Shown: positions 47,957-56,729 of the stretch, piece by piece
Position numbering within the stretch: position 1 is the first letter of the stretch
Layout: each line of letters opens with the position of its first letter
DNA from: an uncultured Pelagibacteraceae bacterium
Lineage (GTDB): Bacteria; Pseudomonadota; Alphaproteobacteria; Pelagibacterales; Pelagibacteraceae
Assembly: GCA_902579985.1 (NCBI GenBank)
Contig: CACHIV010000001.1
Coordinates: forward strand, 186,001 to 250,000
Length of the DNA stretch: 64,000 nt
Direction of reading: 5' to 3'
Program-made: the position numbers and the translations under genes
The notes under the pieces: model-generated
Database searches by the model: none
Seen by the model: only the letters and a program-made list of their open reading frames with translations
Told to the model about the DNA's origin: nothing

Positions 47957-48466
47957 TTATCCAATTTTAATTATGTTATTATTAACAAATTCATATTTTG
48001 GAACTTCCATATTTGTTGGAGCTGGGCCTTTTCTAATTCTACCAGATGTATCGTAATGAGATCCATGGCATGGACAAAACCATCCATTGTAATCTCCCTT
48101 ATCATTTAAAGGCACACATCCTAAATGAGTACAAATTCCTAACATAACTAACCATTCAGGATTTTTAGCTCTATCTTCATCTTTTTCAGGATGAGGAAGA
48201 TCCTCTAGATTTACATTTCTAGCTTCTTGAATTTCTTCTGGAGTTCTTCTTTTTATAAAAACTGGTTTTCCTCTCCAAAGAACAGTTATTGTTTTTCCAA
48301 GTTCCACAGAACTAACATCAACTTCTGTACTTGCTAAAGCTTTAACTGAAGCATCTGGGTTCATTTGATCAATCAATGGCCAAACTACAGCTCCTACACC
48401 TACTGCTCCAACTGCATATGAAGCAGTGAACAAAAATTCTCTTCTCTTAGGGGGTTTTTTTGTCAT
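47957..48466 (-). CDS. petA: Rieske iron-sulfur subunit of the bc1 complex
   Basis: Carries electrons from quinol in cytochrome b to cytochrome c1. The 169-residue protein begins with a twin-arginine-type anchor ([17 protein letters not shown]) that would act as Tat signal and membrane helix. It then has the [2Fe-2S] ligands in CTHLGC and CPCHGSHYD. First gene of petABC; the 87-bp gap to divergent trmL should hold its promoter, but I saw no convincing -35/-10 pair. Confidence 0.97.
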   Translation of the reverse strand: MTKKPPKRREFLFTASYAVGAVGVGAVVWPLIDQMNPDASVKALASTEVDVSSVELGKTITVLWRGKPVFIKRRTPEEIQEARNVNLEDLPHPEKDEDRAKNPEWLVMLGICTHLGCVPLNDKGDYNGWFCPCHGSHYDTSGRIRKGPAPTNMEVPKYEFVNNNIIKIG

Positions 48467-48553
48467 CTTAAATTTTATTTGTTAATATCGTTTAATATAT
48501 GATTTCATATAAGAAAAAAGTTTTTTTTCCATAAAAACAATGACACACGTCTT

Positions 48554-49012
48554 ATGAATAACAGACCAAAAATAGCCCTATATCAGCCTGATATTCCTCA
48601 AAATACTGCGGCAATTATAAGGACTTGCTCATGTTTAGGAGCAAAATTAGAAATAATTGAGCCTTGTGGATTTCTATTAAGTGACAAAAGATTTAAAAGA
48701 GTCGTAATGGATTATATGGATAGTAATGAAATTAAAATTTATGAAAATTTTAATCATTTTTTTAAAAGTAAAAAAAATCAAAGAATTATATTGATGACTA
48801 CGAAAGCATCTATATCGTATACAAAATTTAAATTTAAGATAAATGATACTATTTTATTCGGTCGTGAAAGTGCTGGTGTGCCAGATAAAATACATAAACT
48901 AATAAATAATAGGCTAAAAATACCAATGAAAAAAAAAAAAAGATCTTTGAATGTAAGTTCTTCGGTAGCAATAATTTTAGCTGAGAGTTTTAGGCAAAAT
49001 AAAATATTTTAA
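48554..49012 (+). CDS. trmL: tRNA (cytidine/uridine-34 2'-O)-methyltransferase TrmL
   Basis: A small SPOUT methyltransferase for 2'-O-methylation of the wobble base of certain tRNA-Leu. The 152-residue protein has YQPDIPQNTAAIIRTCSCLG (motif 1), ILFGRESAGVPDKIHKL (motif 2) and SLNVSSSVAIILAE (motif 3 forming the trefoil knot). Length fits TrmL rather than larger SpoU proteins. hemF begins 1 bp after its stop. Confidence 0.93.
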   Translation: MNNRPKIALYQPDIPQNTAAIIRTCSCLGAKLEIIEPCGFLLSDKRFKRVVMDYMDSNEIKIYENFNHFFKSKKNQRIILMTTKASISYTKFKFKINDTILFGRESAGVPDKIHKLINNRLKIPMKKKKRSLNVSSSVAIILAESFRQNKIF

Positions 49013-49013
49013 A

Positions 49014-49841
49014 ATGGACTTAGAGATAAAAAAAAATATTACGAGTAATTGGTTTAAATTACTACAAAATATAATATGTAATGACATAATAAATATAGAA
49101 AATAAAAAAGTTAAATTTAAATCTACAACCTGGAAAAAAAATAGAAAAAAAAATGAAGGTGGTGGAGAATTTAGAATTTTAGAAAATGGAAAAATTTTCG
49201 AAAAAGTAGGAGTAAATTTTTCTAAAGTAGAAGGAACATTCTCAAATAAATTTAAAAAAAGTATTCCAGGAGCATCTAAAAATCCAAATTTTTGGGCATC
49301 AGGTATATCAATAGTTATGCATATGAAGAATCCTCATATTCCTGCAATGCATTTTAATACAAGATATATTTGTACTGATCATGAATGGTTTGGTGGTGGT
49401 ATAGATTTTACTCAAGCAATTAAAGATGAAATTGAAAAAAAACAATTCCACAGAACTCTTAAGAGAATGTGTAATCGTCATAATAAAAATTATTACAAAA
49501 AATATAAAAAATGGTGTGATGAATATTTTTACTTACCTCATAGAAAAGAAACAAGAGGAATTGGTGGAATTTTTTTCGACTATAAAAAAAATAACTTCGA
49601 AAAAGATTTTAAATTTATAAGAGATGTTGGTGTTACATTTCAATTATTATTTAATTCAATAATTAGTAAAAAATTTAAAAAAAAATGGAGTACAAAGGAA
49701 AAAAATTTACAGTATATTAAAAGAGGCAAATACGTAGAATTTAATTTACTATATGATAGAGGAACTAAATTTGGTCTACAAACTGGTGGAAACGTCGAAG
49801 GTATAATGATGTCGTTACCACCTATTGCTAAATGGAATTAA
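49014..49841 (+). CDS. hemF: Oxygen-dependent coproporphyrinogen III oxidase HemF
   Basis: HemF decarboxylates coproporphyrinogen III with O2 to protoporphyrinogen IX in heme synthesis, so this implies aerobic growth. The 275-residue protein has VMHMKNPHIPAMHFNTRYI, WFGGGIDFTQ, the HRKETRGIGGIFFDY block and the C-terminal GGNVEGIMMSLPP. All motifs of the family are present. greA starts one base after its stop. Confidence 0.96.
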   Translation: MDLEIKKNITSNWFKLLQNIICNDIINIENKKVKFKSTTWKKNRKKNEGGGEFRILENGKIFEKVGVNFSKVEGTFSNKFKKSIPGASKNPNFWASGISIVMHMKNPHIPAMHFNTRYICTDHEWFGGGIDFTQAIKDEIEKKQFHRTLKRMCNRHNKNYYKKYKKWCDEYFYLPHRKETRGIGGIFFDYKKNNFEKDFKFIRDVGVTFQLLFNSIISKKFKKKWSTKEKNLQYIKRGKYVEFNLLYDRGTKFGLQTGGNVEGIMMSLPPIAKWN

Positions 49842-49842
49842 A

Positions 49843-50319
49843 ATGGATAAGGAACCAATAACACTAATAGGTTTGGAAAAGTTAAAAAATGAATTAATTT
49901 TTTTAAAAGAAAAAAAACGTCCTGAAATAATTGCAGCAATTTCAGAAGCAAGATCGCATGGAGATTTAAAAGAAAATGCTGAATATCATGCAGCTAAGGA
50001 AGAACAATCCCATAATGAGGGAAGAATAGCCGAAATTAATGATATTATCTCTAGAGCAAATGTAATTGATGTTACGAAAATAAATAATGAAGGGAAAGTA
50101 ATTTTCGGTTCTACAGTAAATTTAGAAAACTTAGATAATGGGGAAAAAATAACTTATAAAATTGTAGGAAAAGATGAAGCGGATTTAAAAAAAGAATTAA
50201 TTTTTTTTCAGTCTCCTCTTGGAAAAGGATTAATTGGTAAAAATAAAAATGACCTAGTTGAAATTAAGACTCCTGCTGGTATTAAAAACTTTGAAATTAA
50301 GGATGTTAAATATATTTAA
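49843..50319 (+). CDS. greA: Transcription elongation factor GreA
   Basis: GreA stimulates transcript cleavage by backtracked RNA polymerase. The 158-residue protein has the N-terminal coiled coil with EARSHGDLKENAEYHAAKEEQ (acidic tip) and the C-terminal FKBP-like domain ending in SPLGKGLIGKNKNDLVEI. The frame is open to 49825, but the ATG at 49843 gives the standard length. Its stop shares TTAA with the convergent cca stop. Confidence 0.96.
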   Translation: MDKEPITLIGLEKLKNELIFLKEKKRPEIIAAISEARSHGDLKENAEYHAAKEEQSHNEGRIAEINDIISRANVIDVTKINNEGKVIFGSTVNLENLDNGEKITYKIVGKDEADLKKELIFFQSPLGKGLIGKNKNDLVEIKTPAGIKNFEIKDVKYI

Positions 50320-51590
50320 CTACTTACAATTTTTTGAACTTCTTGGTCTGAAATATAAAAATTATTATTACTCCACGCTTCCTCTATAGCTTTAAGTTTT
50401 ATACCCAACTCTTTACCTTCAGGAATATTATATTTTTTAATTAATAAATCTGCTTTAAAAGGCATCACTGGAATTTCCTTATCTTTAAAGTCATCGATTA
50501 ATTTTAATAATTCAGCATCTACTTTTTTTGATTTAAAAATCTTAAAATAAATAATATCCATAATAGCCTCTCTTCCATTATAATAAAAAATCTTATTTAA
50601 GTTTTTTCTAGTAAAAGTCTTACTAGTAATTTTTTCAGAATAAAATTTATTTAATAATAAAAGTCTTTTTTGATCTTTTTTAGAAATATTAAATTTATAG
50701 ATAAAATAATTTACATTATCACTACTATCAATAATCATTAAAGAAATTAAAAAAATTAAATCAACATTAAAAAAATTTTTTTTTGCAAAACTATTTAGCT
50801 TGGAAAAAATTGAAATATTTTTAAATTGAGGAAAAATAAGATTTATAATTTCTAAACTATCTTTATCTTTAGTTAACTTTAAAAAACTCTTAGATTTAAG
50901 TAATTTATTAAATTCATCTAGTAATCTTTCAGATGAAACATTATAAATACCCGTTAAATTTTTTTTAATTATTTTAATAATATTAAGATCATGTTTGTTT
51001 TTTGAATAATTTAAAAAAAACCTAATATATCGTAAAATTCTTAGGTAATCTTCTTTGATTCTTTTATCTGTATCTCCTATAAACTTTATTATTCCATTTT
51101 CTAGATCTTTCTTTCCACTAAAAGGATCAAATAAATTTCCATCTATATCTGCATAAATTGAATTAATCGTAAAATCTCTTCTAGATGCATCCTCTTTCCA
51201 GCTTTGAGAAAACTCAACCTTTGCATGCCTTCCATCAGTCTCAACATCTTTTCTCAAAGAAGTTATTTCAAATTTAAAATCGTCTATTACTGCAGTAATA
51301 GTTCCATATTTTACTCCACTTTCATAAAATTTTATTTCGTTTTTTTTTAAAACTTCACAAACTTCTTTTGGCTCTAAATTTACAGCTAAATCAATGTCAT
51401 CAACTTCTTCTTTATTGATTATTTTTCTCACACATCCACCCACATACCGAACTTCACTATTTTTTGAAAAAGAATTAATTGAATCAAATATTTTATTTAT
51501 TTGAGTTTTTTTCTTAATATTCTTAAAAGCTATATTTATATAATCAAGATTTTGAGATCTAAAAAAAATTTTATCTAATAAGTCAATCAT
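50316..51590 (-). CDS. cca: CCA-adding enzyme / class II tRNA nucleotidyltransferase
   Basis: Adds or repairs the 3' CCA of tRNAs. The 424-residue protein has the nucleotidyltransferase motif YVGGCVRKIINKEEVDDIDL with catalytic aspartates, the template region SWKEDASRRDFTINSIYAD, GDTDKRIKEDYLRILRYIRF, and an all-helical tail. A poly(A) polymerase role cannot be excluded in this family. Only three bases separate its ATG from the mature 3' end of tRNA-Gln on the same strand, so tRNA processing would leave a near-leaderless mRNA. Confidence 0.9.
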   Translation of the reverse strand: MIDLLDKIFFRSQNLDYINIAFKNIKKKTQINKIFDSINSFSKNSEVRYVGGCVRKIINKEEVDDIDLAVNLEPKEVCEVLKKNEIKFYESGVKYGTITAVIDDFKFEITSLRKDVETDGRHAKVEFSQSWKEDASRRDFTINSIYADIDGNLFDPFSGKKDLENGIIKFIGDTDKRIKEDYLRILRYIRFFLNYSKNKHDLNIIKIIKKNLTGIYNVSSERLLDEFNKLLKSKSFLKLTKDKDSLEIINLIFPQFKNISIFSKLNSFAKKNFFNVDLIFLISLMIIDSSDNVNYFIYKFNISKKDQKRLLLLNKFYSEKITSKTFTRKNLNKIFYYNGREAIMDIIYFKIFKSKKVDAELLKLIDDFKDKEIPVMPFKADLLIKKYNIPEGKELGIKLKAIEEAWSNNNFYISDQEVQKIVSS

Positions 51591-51593
51591 ATC

Positions 51594-51667
51594 TGGCTGG
51601 GGCGCTAGGATTCGAACCTAGGATGCCGGTACCAAAAACCAGTGCCTTACCGCTTGGCTACGCCCCA
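51594..51667 (-). tRNA. tRNA-Gln (TTG)
   Basis: A 74-nt cloverleaf with encoded CCA: acceptor TGGGGCG with CGCCCCA (the weak T1-A72 pair typical of tRNA-Gln), D arm GCC/GGC, anticodon arm CTGGT TTTTGGT ACCGG with anticodon TTG, T arm CCTAG GTTCGAA/T CTAGG region, and discriminator G. It lies between ispE (32 bp) and cca (3 bp) on the same strand, probably in one transcript. Confidence 0.96.
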
Positions 51668-51699
51668 ATATTAATTTCGTATAACACAAAAAAAAAAAA

Positions 51700-52545
51700 T
51701 TATATAGTTTTTGATTTAATATACCAATGACTATTAAATTTCATCTTATACTTTTTGTATGCTTTATCACATGCTCGCTTAGAGTTAAAATAAGCCACAA
51801 TTGAGGACCCTGAACCTGACATACGAACAAATATATTATTTTGTGTTGTTAATAAATATGATTTAATTTTTTTAAGTTTTGGATATTTTTTAAAAGCAAT
51901 ATTTTCAAGGTCATTATCTAAGTTTTTGAGATATTCTTTGTTGAACATCGTTTTTTTTGGGTAAGAAAATTTTGATTTAGAAAATGATTTTACTTTTGAG
52001 TAGATGGCCTTGGTAGTACAACCAAAATTAGGCTTTACTACTAAAGTATATAAATTAATATTTTTATTAAACTTTTTGATTTTACCATTTGAACTTAAAA
52101 TACTATTAGCTGGTTTTATTCCTAAAATTACATCTGATCCTATTTGACTTGTTAATTTTATTAACTCTTTATTTTTTAATCTTAATGTTTTACTCTTGAG
52201 AAAAAAATCAATTAAACTAGCTGCATTCATTGATCCACCTCCCATGCCAGCTTGCTGAGGAATATTCTTTATAATCACTACTTTAAATTTTTTATCATTT
52301 AGAAAATTTTTCTTATCTAGTAAATCAAATAAAGTTGATACTGTATTTTTTTTACTTATATTCTTTGAAAACTTACCTTTAAAAATTATTTTATGACTAT
52401 TTCCTGAAATTTGTTTAATGTAAATCAAATCATATAAATTGATAAAACAAATAATACTTTCAATTTTATGCAGCCTAAATTTTTTTCCAATGATATTTAG
52501 TGCAAGATTAATTTTAGCATGAGATTTAATCTTAAAGACTTTCAT
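51700..52545 (-). CDS. ispE: 4-diphosphocytidyl-2-C-methyl-D-erythritol kinase IspE
   Basis: IspE phosphorylates CDP-ME in the MEP pathway of isoprenoid synthesis. The 281-residue GHMP kinase has the N-terminal SHAKINLALNIIGK, the ATP loop IPQQAGMGGGSMNAASLI and the C-terminal VRMSGSGSSIVAYF. It follows the TPR gene by 3 bp and precedes tRNA-Gln. TPR-ispE adjacency is common in alphaproteobacteria. Confidence 0.95.
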   Translation of the reverse strand: MKVFKIKSHAKINLALNIIGKKFRLHKIESIICFINLYDLIYIKQISGNSHKIIFKGKFSKNISKKNTVSTLFDLLDKKNFLNDKKFKVVIIKNIPQQAGMGGGSMNAASLIDFFLKSKTLRLKNKELIKLTSQIGSDVILGIKPANSILSSNGKIKKFNKNINLYTLVVKPNFGCTTKAIYSKVKSFSKSKFSYPKKTMFNKEYLKNLDNDLENIAFKKYPKLKKIKSYLLTTQNNIFVRMSGSGSSIVAYFNSKRACDKAYKKYKMKFNSHWYIKSKTI

Positions 52546-52548
52546 TAA

Positions 52549-54234
52549 CTATGTATTTTTTAATCCATTAATCAATTTTTCTTTAATACTTTCTATCATT
52601 TTTTCTTCAGTTTCTTCTAAATATAAAACACTTTTCCAAAAGTATCTTGCTTGAATTTTTCTATCTAATCTCCAAAGAATATCTCCATAGTGATCATTTA
52701 CAATAGGATCTTCAGGCATCAATTCAACTGCTCTTTTTAGAAATTGTTCAGCCCTAGAATAATCTTTAATTAAATAGTAAGCCCAACCAATTGAGTCAAT
52801 TATATATGGATCATTACTCTTAGACTTGTAAGCTCTCTCAAGCATTTTTAATGCAGTATCAATTTTATAATTCCTTTCTAACCACGAATATGCAAGATAA
52901 TTTAATACATATTCATCATCAGGATTAATCTCTAAAGATTTTAATAAATCTTTGTCTGCATTTTCATATTCACCAATTCTTTCATAGCTTCCCCCTCTTC
53001 TATATAAAATTTCAGAATAAAGAGAAGATTCAGTTCCAATTTTCAAAATTATTTGGTTATAATAATGTATTGCTTCTTTATATTTTTTTGCATTTTTATG
53101 AAAGTTTGCAATATCAAAAATCATCTTTATAGTTGGATCTTTAAAAGTTTTAAACTTTGAATTAATAAAATTTAAAGAGTTTTCTTCATTTTCCTGCTTT
53201 GAAATAATGTGTGCTTTTTTTTTTAATTTATACCAGTAATAAAAAATGTATTTTTTATCAAAAGAATTTAAGATTTTTAGTGTTTTTTCATAATCTTCAT
53301 TAAAATAATAATTGTCTACAAGTAAAGACAAATTAAAAAGAAATTTAGGGTTTAAATCAAAAGATATATTCAAGTAAAAGTTTGAACGCTCATAGTCTTT
53401 TTCAGAAGAATATATATTAGCTATAATAAAAAAAAGTTCACTAATTATATCTTGAGAGTTTTTACATGAAAAAATTTTTTGGAATTCTTCAAATTTTTGA
53501 CTCTCAACCCAAAATTTTGTCTGAGAGATAAGCAGTGATGAATTCAAATAATCTAAATTTTCAGTAATAGATCTAGCTTCTTCATATCTATCATTTTCTA
53601 TTAAATAATTTATATAAAAAAATAAATATCGTGAATAATCTGCATTATTTTCATTATTTAATAAGCTCGTAAAATAATTATCTGTTTTTTTTTCATTTAG
53701 AAAACATCTTTGAAAAACATCATTAATAAGTGAAAAATTTCCAAATTTTTTTTTTTCATTAAATAATTTGTTCTCTTCAAAAAGATATAAATATTCTTTT
53801 AATGTTTCGACAATTATTAAAGATATTCTATCATTACCTGTATAAGCATTAGATTTTTGTAAATGTTCTTTGCTATCTTTATATTTTTTTTTCTTTAAAC
53901 TATCTAACGCCAATATTAAATGAGCTTCAAAAAAAGTTGAATTATTTTTTGTTAAATTTTTTCTAATTTCATTTGTCGCTTGCTGAACTTTTCCCTCCAA
54001 TATAAGTGAATAAATATATTTTTCTAAATAAGAATCATGCTCTTTGATTAAAAACTTAGACGACCTAAAAAAATTTAAAGCTTCAGAGTTTTCATCATTA
54101 TTATAAGCAACTATTCCAGAAAAATAATTAGATAAATAGCGAGAATTAAAATCATTAAAAGTCTTACTTTTTGAGTATAATGGACTCTGAGAAAACAAGA
54201 AAATTAAAAATAATTTAAAAAATTTTATTAACAT
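52549..54234 (-). CDS. Exported tetratricopeptide-repeat protein
   Basis: A 561-residue protein with a signal peptide (about 1-20, ending SPLYSKSK) and several TPR-like helix pairs along its length. The clearest are near the C-terminus: GGSYERIGEYENADKDLLKS, YLAYSWLERNYKIDTALKML and AYYLIKDYSRAEQFLKRAVE. A periplasmic scaffold or protein-assembly role is likely, but no partner can be named. The ispE start follows 3 bp after its stop. The 11-bp gap to the divergent UDG-like gene leaves little promoter space. Confidence 0.88.
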   Translation of the reverse strand: MLIKFFKLFLIFLFSQSPLYSKSKTFNDFNSRYLSNYFSGIVAYNNDENSEALNFFRSSKFLIKEHDSYLEKYIYSLILEGKVQQATNEIRKNLTKNNSTFFEAHLILALDSLKKKKYKDSKEHLQKSNAYTGNDRISLIIVETLKEYLYLFEENKLFNEKKKFGNFSLINDVFQRCFLNEKKTDNYFTSLLNNENNADYSRYLFFYINYLIENDRYEEARSITENLDYLNSSLLISQTKFWVESQKFEEFQKIFSCKNSQDIISELFFIIANIYSSEKDYERSNFYLNISFDLNPKFLFNLSLLVDNYYFNEDYEKTLKILNSFDKKYIFYYWYKLKKKAHIISKQENEENSLNFINSKFKTFKDPTIKMIFDIANFHKNAKKYKEAIHYYNQIILKIGTESSLYSEILYRRGGSYERIGEYENADKDLLKSLEINPDDEYVLNYLAYSWLERNYKIDTALKMLERAYKSKSNDPYIIDSIGWAYYLIKDYSRAEQFLKRAVELMPEDPIVNDHYGDILWRLDRKIQARYFWKSVLYLEETEEKMIESIKEKLINGLKNT

Positions 54235-54245
54235 TTGATCATTTT

Positions 54246-54977
54246 ATGTCTAAAAAAATAATAAATCAAAACAGGAATTATAACACAGAATTACTAGATT
54301 CTATTGAATCCTACTTTATTTTTGAAAATAAACCAATTAATAGATTTAAAAATACTAAGATTAGTTCTTTAAAAAATTATACAGAAGAAAACTTAAATAA
54401 AGAGCAAAAATTAGAAGAATTGAAAAAAAAAATAAACTCAATTGAAAATTGTAGTATTAAAAATAACTCAAAAAATATTATTTTAGGCAGTGGAAATATT
54501 AATAGTTCTATTATGTTAATTGGTGAAACCCCAGGAGAAGAAGAAGAGAAGACTGGAGAAGCATTCTTGGGAGAAGTTGGTGAACTGTTGAAAAAAATGT
54601 TAATTGCAATTAATATTAAAAAAAAAAATATTTACTCCACTTATGCCATAAATTTTAGACCCCCAGAAGATCGAAAACCTACTTCTTCAGAAATAAAAAG
54701 ATATTCTAACTTTCTACAAGAACATATTTCTATTGTAAAACCCAAAATAATAATAATTATGGGAAGTACAGCAATGGAGTCTCTAACGGGCTTAAACAGT
54801 AAGATCTCTGAGGAGAGAGGTAAATGGAAAGAAATAATAATAAAGAACTCAAGTTATAACTTAATTATAACTTTTAACCCTTCTTATCTTTTAAGATCTC
54901 CTGAAAATAAAAAATATTCTTGGGAAGATTTAAAAAAAATAAAACAAAAGATAAAAGATTTAAGTATAATTATTTAA
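54246..54977 (+). CDS. Uracil-DNA glycosylase superfamily protein (family 4-like, without a full Fe-S site)
   Basis: A 243-residue protein with the family 4 core: LIGETPGEEEEKTGEAFLGE (catalytic loop), YAINFRPPEDRKPTSSEI, IIIIMGSTAMESLTG and the C-terminal NPSYLLRSPE motif. Canonical family 4 enzymes have four cysteines for a 4Fe-4S cluster; here only one (in ENCSIKN) is in place, and the histidine of HPxYLL is Asn. Similar cysteine loss occurs in other alphaproteobacterial members as I recall them. Uracil removal is likely but not assured. The stop overlaps rnhB by one base. Confidence 0.82.
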   Translation: MSKKIINQNRNYNTELLDSIESYFIFENKPINRFKNTKISSLKNYTEENLNKEQKLEELKKKINSIENCSIKNNSKNIILGSGNINSSIMLIGETPGEEEEKTGEAFLGEVGELLKKMLIAINIKKKNIYSTYAINFRPPEDRKPTSSEIKRYSNFLQEHISIVKPKIIIIMGSTAMESLTGLNSKISEERGKWKEIIIKNSSYNLIITFNPSYLLRSPENKKYSWEDLKKIKQKIKDLSIII

Positions 54978-55537
54978 TGAAAATTTTAGCTGGAGTCGAT
55001 GAAGTTGGCAGAGGTAGTCTAATAGGCCCAGTTTATGCGGCTGCAATAATATTAAAAAAATCTGTAAATAAGAAACTATTAAAAGATTCAAAATCTTTAT
55101 CTAGAAACAATAGAGAAAAGCTTTTTTCTTACATAAAAAAACATTCTATTTGGACAATAGGTAAAGCGTCAGTAAAAGAAATTGAAAAAAATAATATATT
55201 AAATGCAAGTTTACTCGCAATGAAGAGAGCTATAATAAAACTCCAAAAAAAACCGTCTATAGTTTTGGTTGACGGAAATAAAATACCTAATCTTCAAAAT
55301 TATAATATAAAATATGTTGTTAAGGGTGATAAAAAAATTCCCAGTATTTCTGCTGCATCAATAATAGCAAAAGTTAGTAGAGATAGATTTATAATTAATC
55401 TATCTAAAAAATTTAACAATTATGGGTGGGATACTAATTTTGGATATGGGACCAGAGAACATTTGAAAGCTATTAAAAAATATGGAGTTACGAGGCATCA
55501 TCGGAAAACTTTTTCTCCGATTTTAAATTTAAAATAA
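54977..55537 (+). CDS. rnhB: Ribonuclease HII RnhB
   Basis: RnhB cuts RNA in RNA-DNA hybrids and single ribonucleotides in DNA. The 186-residue protein has the catalytic GVDEVGRGSLIGPVYAAA, DSKSLSRNNREKLF, the VDGNKIP aspartate, and ISAASIIAKVSRDRF. The frame is open upstream to 54920, but the ATG at 54977 (MKILAGVDEVGRG) overlaps the preceding stop as TAATG and fits the family N-terminus. It is probably co-expressed with the UDG-like gene for DNA maintenance. Confidence 0.96.
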   Translation: MKILAGVDEVGRGSLIGPVYAAAIILKKSVNKKLLKDSKSLSRNNREKLFSYIKKHSIWTIGKASVKEIEKNNILNASLLAMKRAIIKLQKKPSIVLVDGNKIPNLQNYNIKYVVKGDKKIPSISAASIIAKVSRDRFIINLSKKFNNYGWDTNFGYGTREHLKAIKKYGVTRHHRKTFSPILNLK

Positions 55538-55592
55538 GTTTCACGTATAACAACACAACATCTAGTCGTTAAAATAAATATTTACACAAATC

Positions 55593-55645
55593 GAGTCTAA
55601 ATAATTCAATCCTAGGTTGACCCAAGAATCTTTTTAAAGTCTAAT
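55593..55645 (+). promoter_or_regulatory. Candidate ccrM promoter with two GANTC sites
   Basis: In the 121-bp gap before ccrM, GAGTC (55593-55597) and GAATC (55626-55630) are targets of the CcrM-type methylase encoded downstream. The second lies in the 17-nt spacer of a candidate promoter, TTGACC (55617-55622) and TCTAAT (55640-55645). In Caulobacter, GANTC methylation in the ccrM promoter region lowers its expression. The same logic is inferred here. Confidence 0.5.
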
Positions 55646-55658
55646 TATTTTATTATAA

Positions 55659-56729
55659 ATGAATTGTGATTTTAAAAATAAGTTGATCAATGGAGATAGT
55701 CTAAAAGAATTAAAAAAAATTCCTGATGAATCTTTTGATCTAATATTTGCTGATCCACCTTACAACTTACAATTAAAAAAAGAGTTATTTCGACCAGATA
55801 GATCTAGAGTCAAAGCCGTTAACGATAAATGGGATAAATTTAAAAATTTTAAAAATTATGATGATTTTACTTTTTCATGGTTGAGTGAGTGTAAAAGGAT
55901 TTTAAAAAAAGACGGTGCTATTTGGGTCATAGGCAGTTATCACAATATTTTCAGAGTGGGTACAACAATACAAAATTTAGGCTTTTGGATTTTAAATGAT
56001 ATTATTTGGAATAAAAGAAATCCTATGCCAAATTTTAAAGGAACTCGTTTTACAAATGCTCATGAAACATTAATTTGGGCATCAAAATCAGAAAAATCAA
56101 AATATACTTTTAATTATCAATCTTTAAAATGTTTAAACGATGACATTCAAATGAGATCTAATTGGGATTTGCCTATCTGTAATGGATCAGAAAGACTTAA
56201 AAAGAAAGGAAAAAAAGTTCATTCAACTCAAAAACCGGAGGCTTTACTTCATAGAATTTTATTAGCAACCTCTAATAAAAATGACTTAATTCTAGATCCT
56301 TTTTTAGGATCAGGAACAACAGCAGTAGTTGCAAAAAAATTATGTAGAAATTATTACGGAATAGAAAAAGAAAAAAACTATTTTAAAGCAGCTGAAAATA
56401 GACTGAAAAATACTAAAAAAATTGAGAATAATTATTTGGATACTTTGCAAAATAACAGGTCTAAACCAAGAATACCTTTTGGTTCATTAGTTGAACTAGG
56501 AATAATAAAACCTGGTACTACTATTTTCGATGATAAAAAGAAAATTAGTGCAAAAATCATGGCTGACGGTAGTATTAAACACGCTAAAACAGAAGGTTCA
56601 ATTCATAAAGTAGCAGCAACAATTTTAGGTGCTGAGAGCTGCAATGGATGGACTTATTGGCATTACAACTTAAATGGACAAGCAGTTCCTATTGATAATT
56701 TGAGACAAAGACTAATCTCTAATAATTAA
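55659..56729 (+). CDS. ccrM: CcrM-type adenine-specific DNA methyltransferase (GANTC)
   Basis: A beta-class N6-adenine methylase (catalytic motif before the SAM motif). The 356-residue protein has LIFADPPYNLQLK (motif IV), HSTQKPEALLHRIL, DPFLGSGTTAVVAKKL (motif I), and a C-terminal domain of about 85 residues (PFGSLVELGIIKPGTTIF, KVAATILGAESCNGWTYWHY) characteristic of CcrM. It is a solitary methylase with no nuclease gene nearby, as in cell-cycle control by CcrM. The transcript may be nearly leaderless, with no Shine-Dalgarno. Its stop shares TTAA with the next gene. Confidence 0.95.
   Translation: MNCDFKNKLINGDSLKELKKIPDESFDLIFADPPYNLQLKKELFRPDRSRVKAVNDKWDKFKNFKNYDDFTFSWLSECKRILKKDGAIWVIGSYHNIFRVGTTIQNLGFWILNDIIWNKRNPMPNFKGTRFTNAHETLIWASKSEKSKYTFNYQSLKCLNDDIQMRSNWDLPICNGSERLKKKGKKVHSTQKPEALLHRILLATSNKNDLILDPFLGSGTTAVVAKKLCRNYYGIEKEKNYFKAAENRLKNTKKIENNYLDTLQNNRSKPRIPFGSLVELGIIKPGTTIFDDKKKISAKIMADGSIKHAKTEGSIHKVAATILGAESCNGWTYWHYNLNGQAVPIDNLRQRLISNN

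Noticed and set aside
55659..56729. Restriction-modification system
   Set aside because: The methylase has the CcrM C-terminal domain and no nuclease or specificity gene lies beside it.
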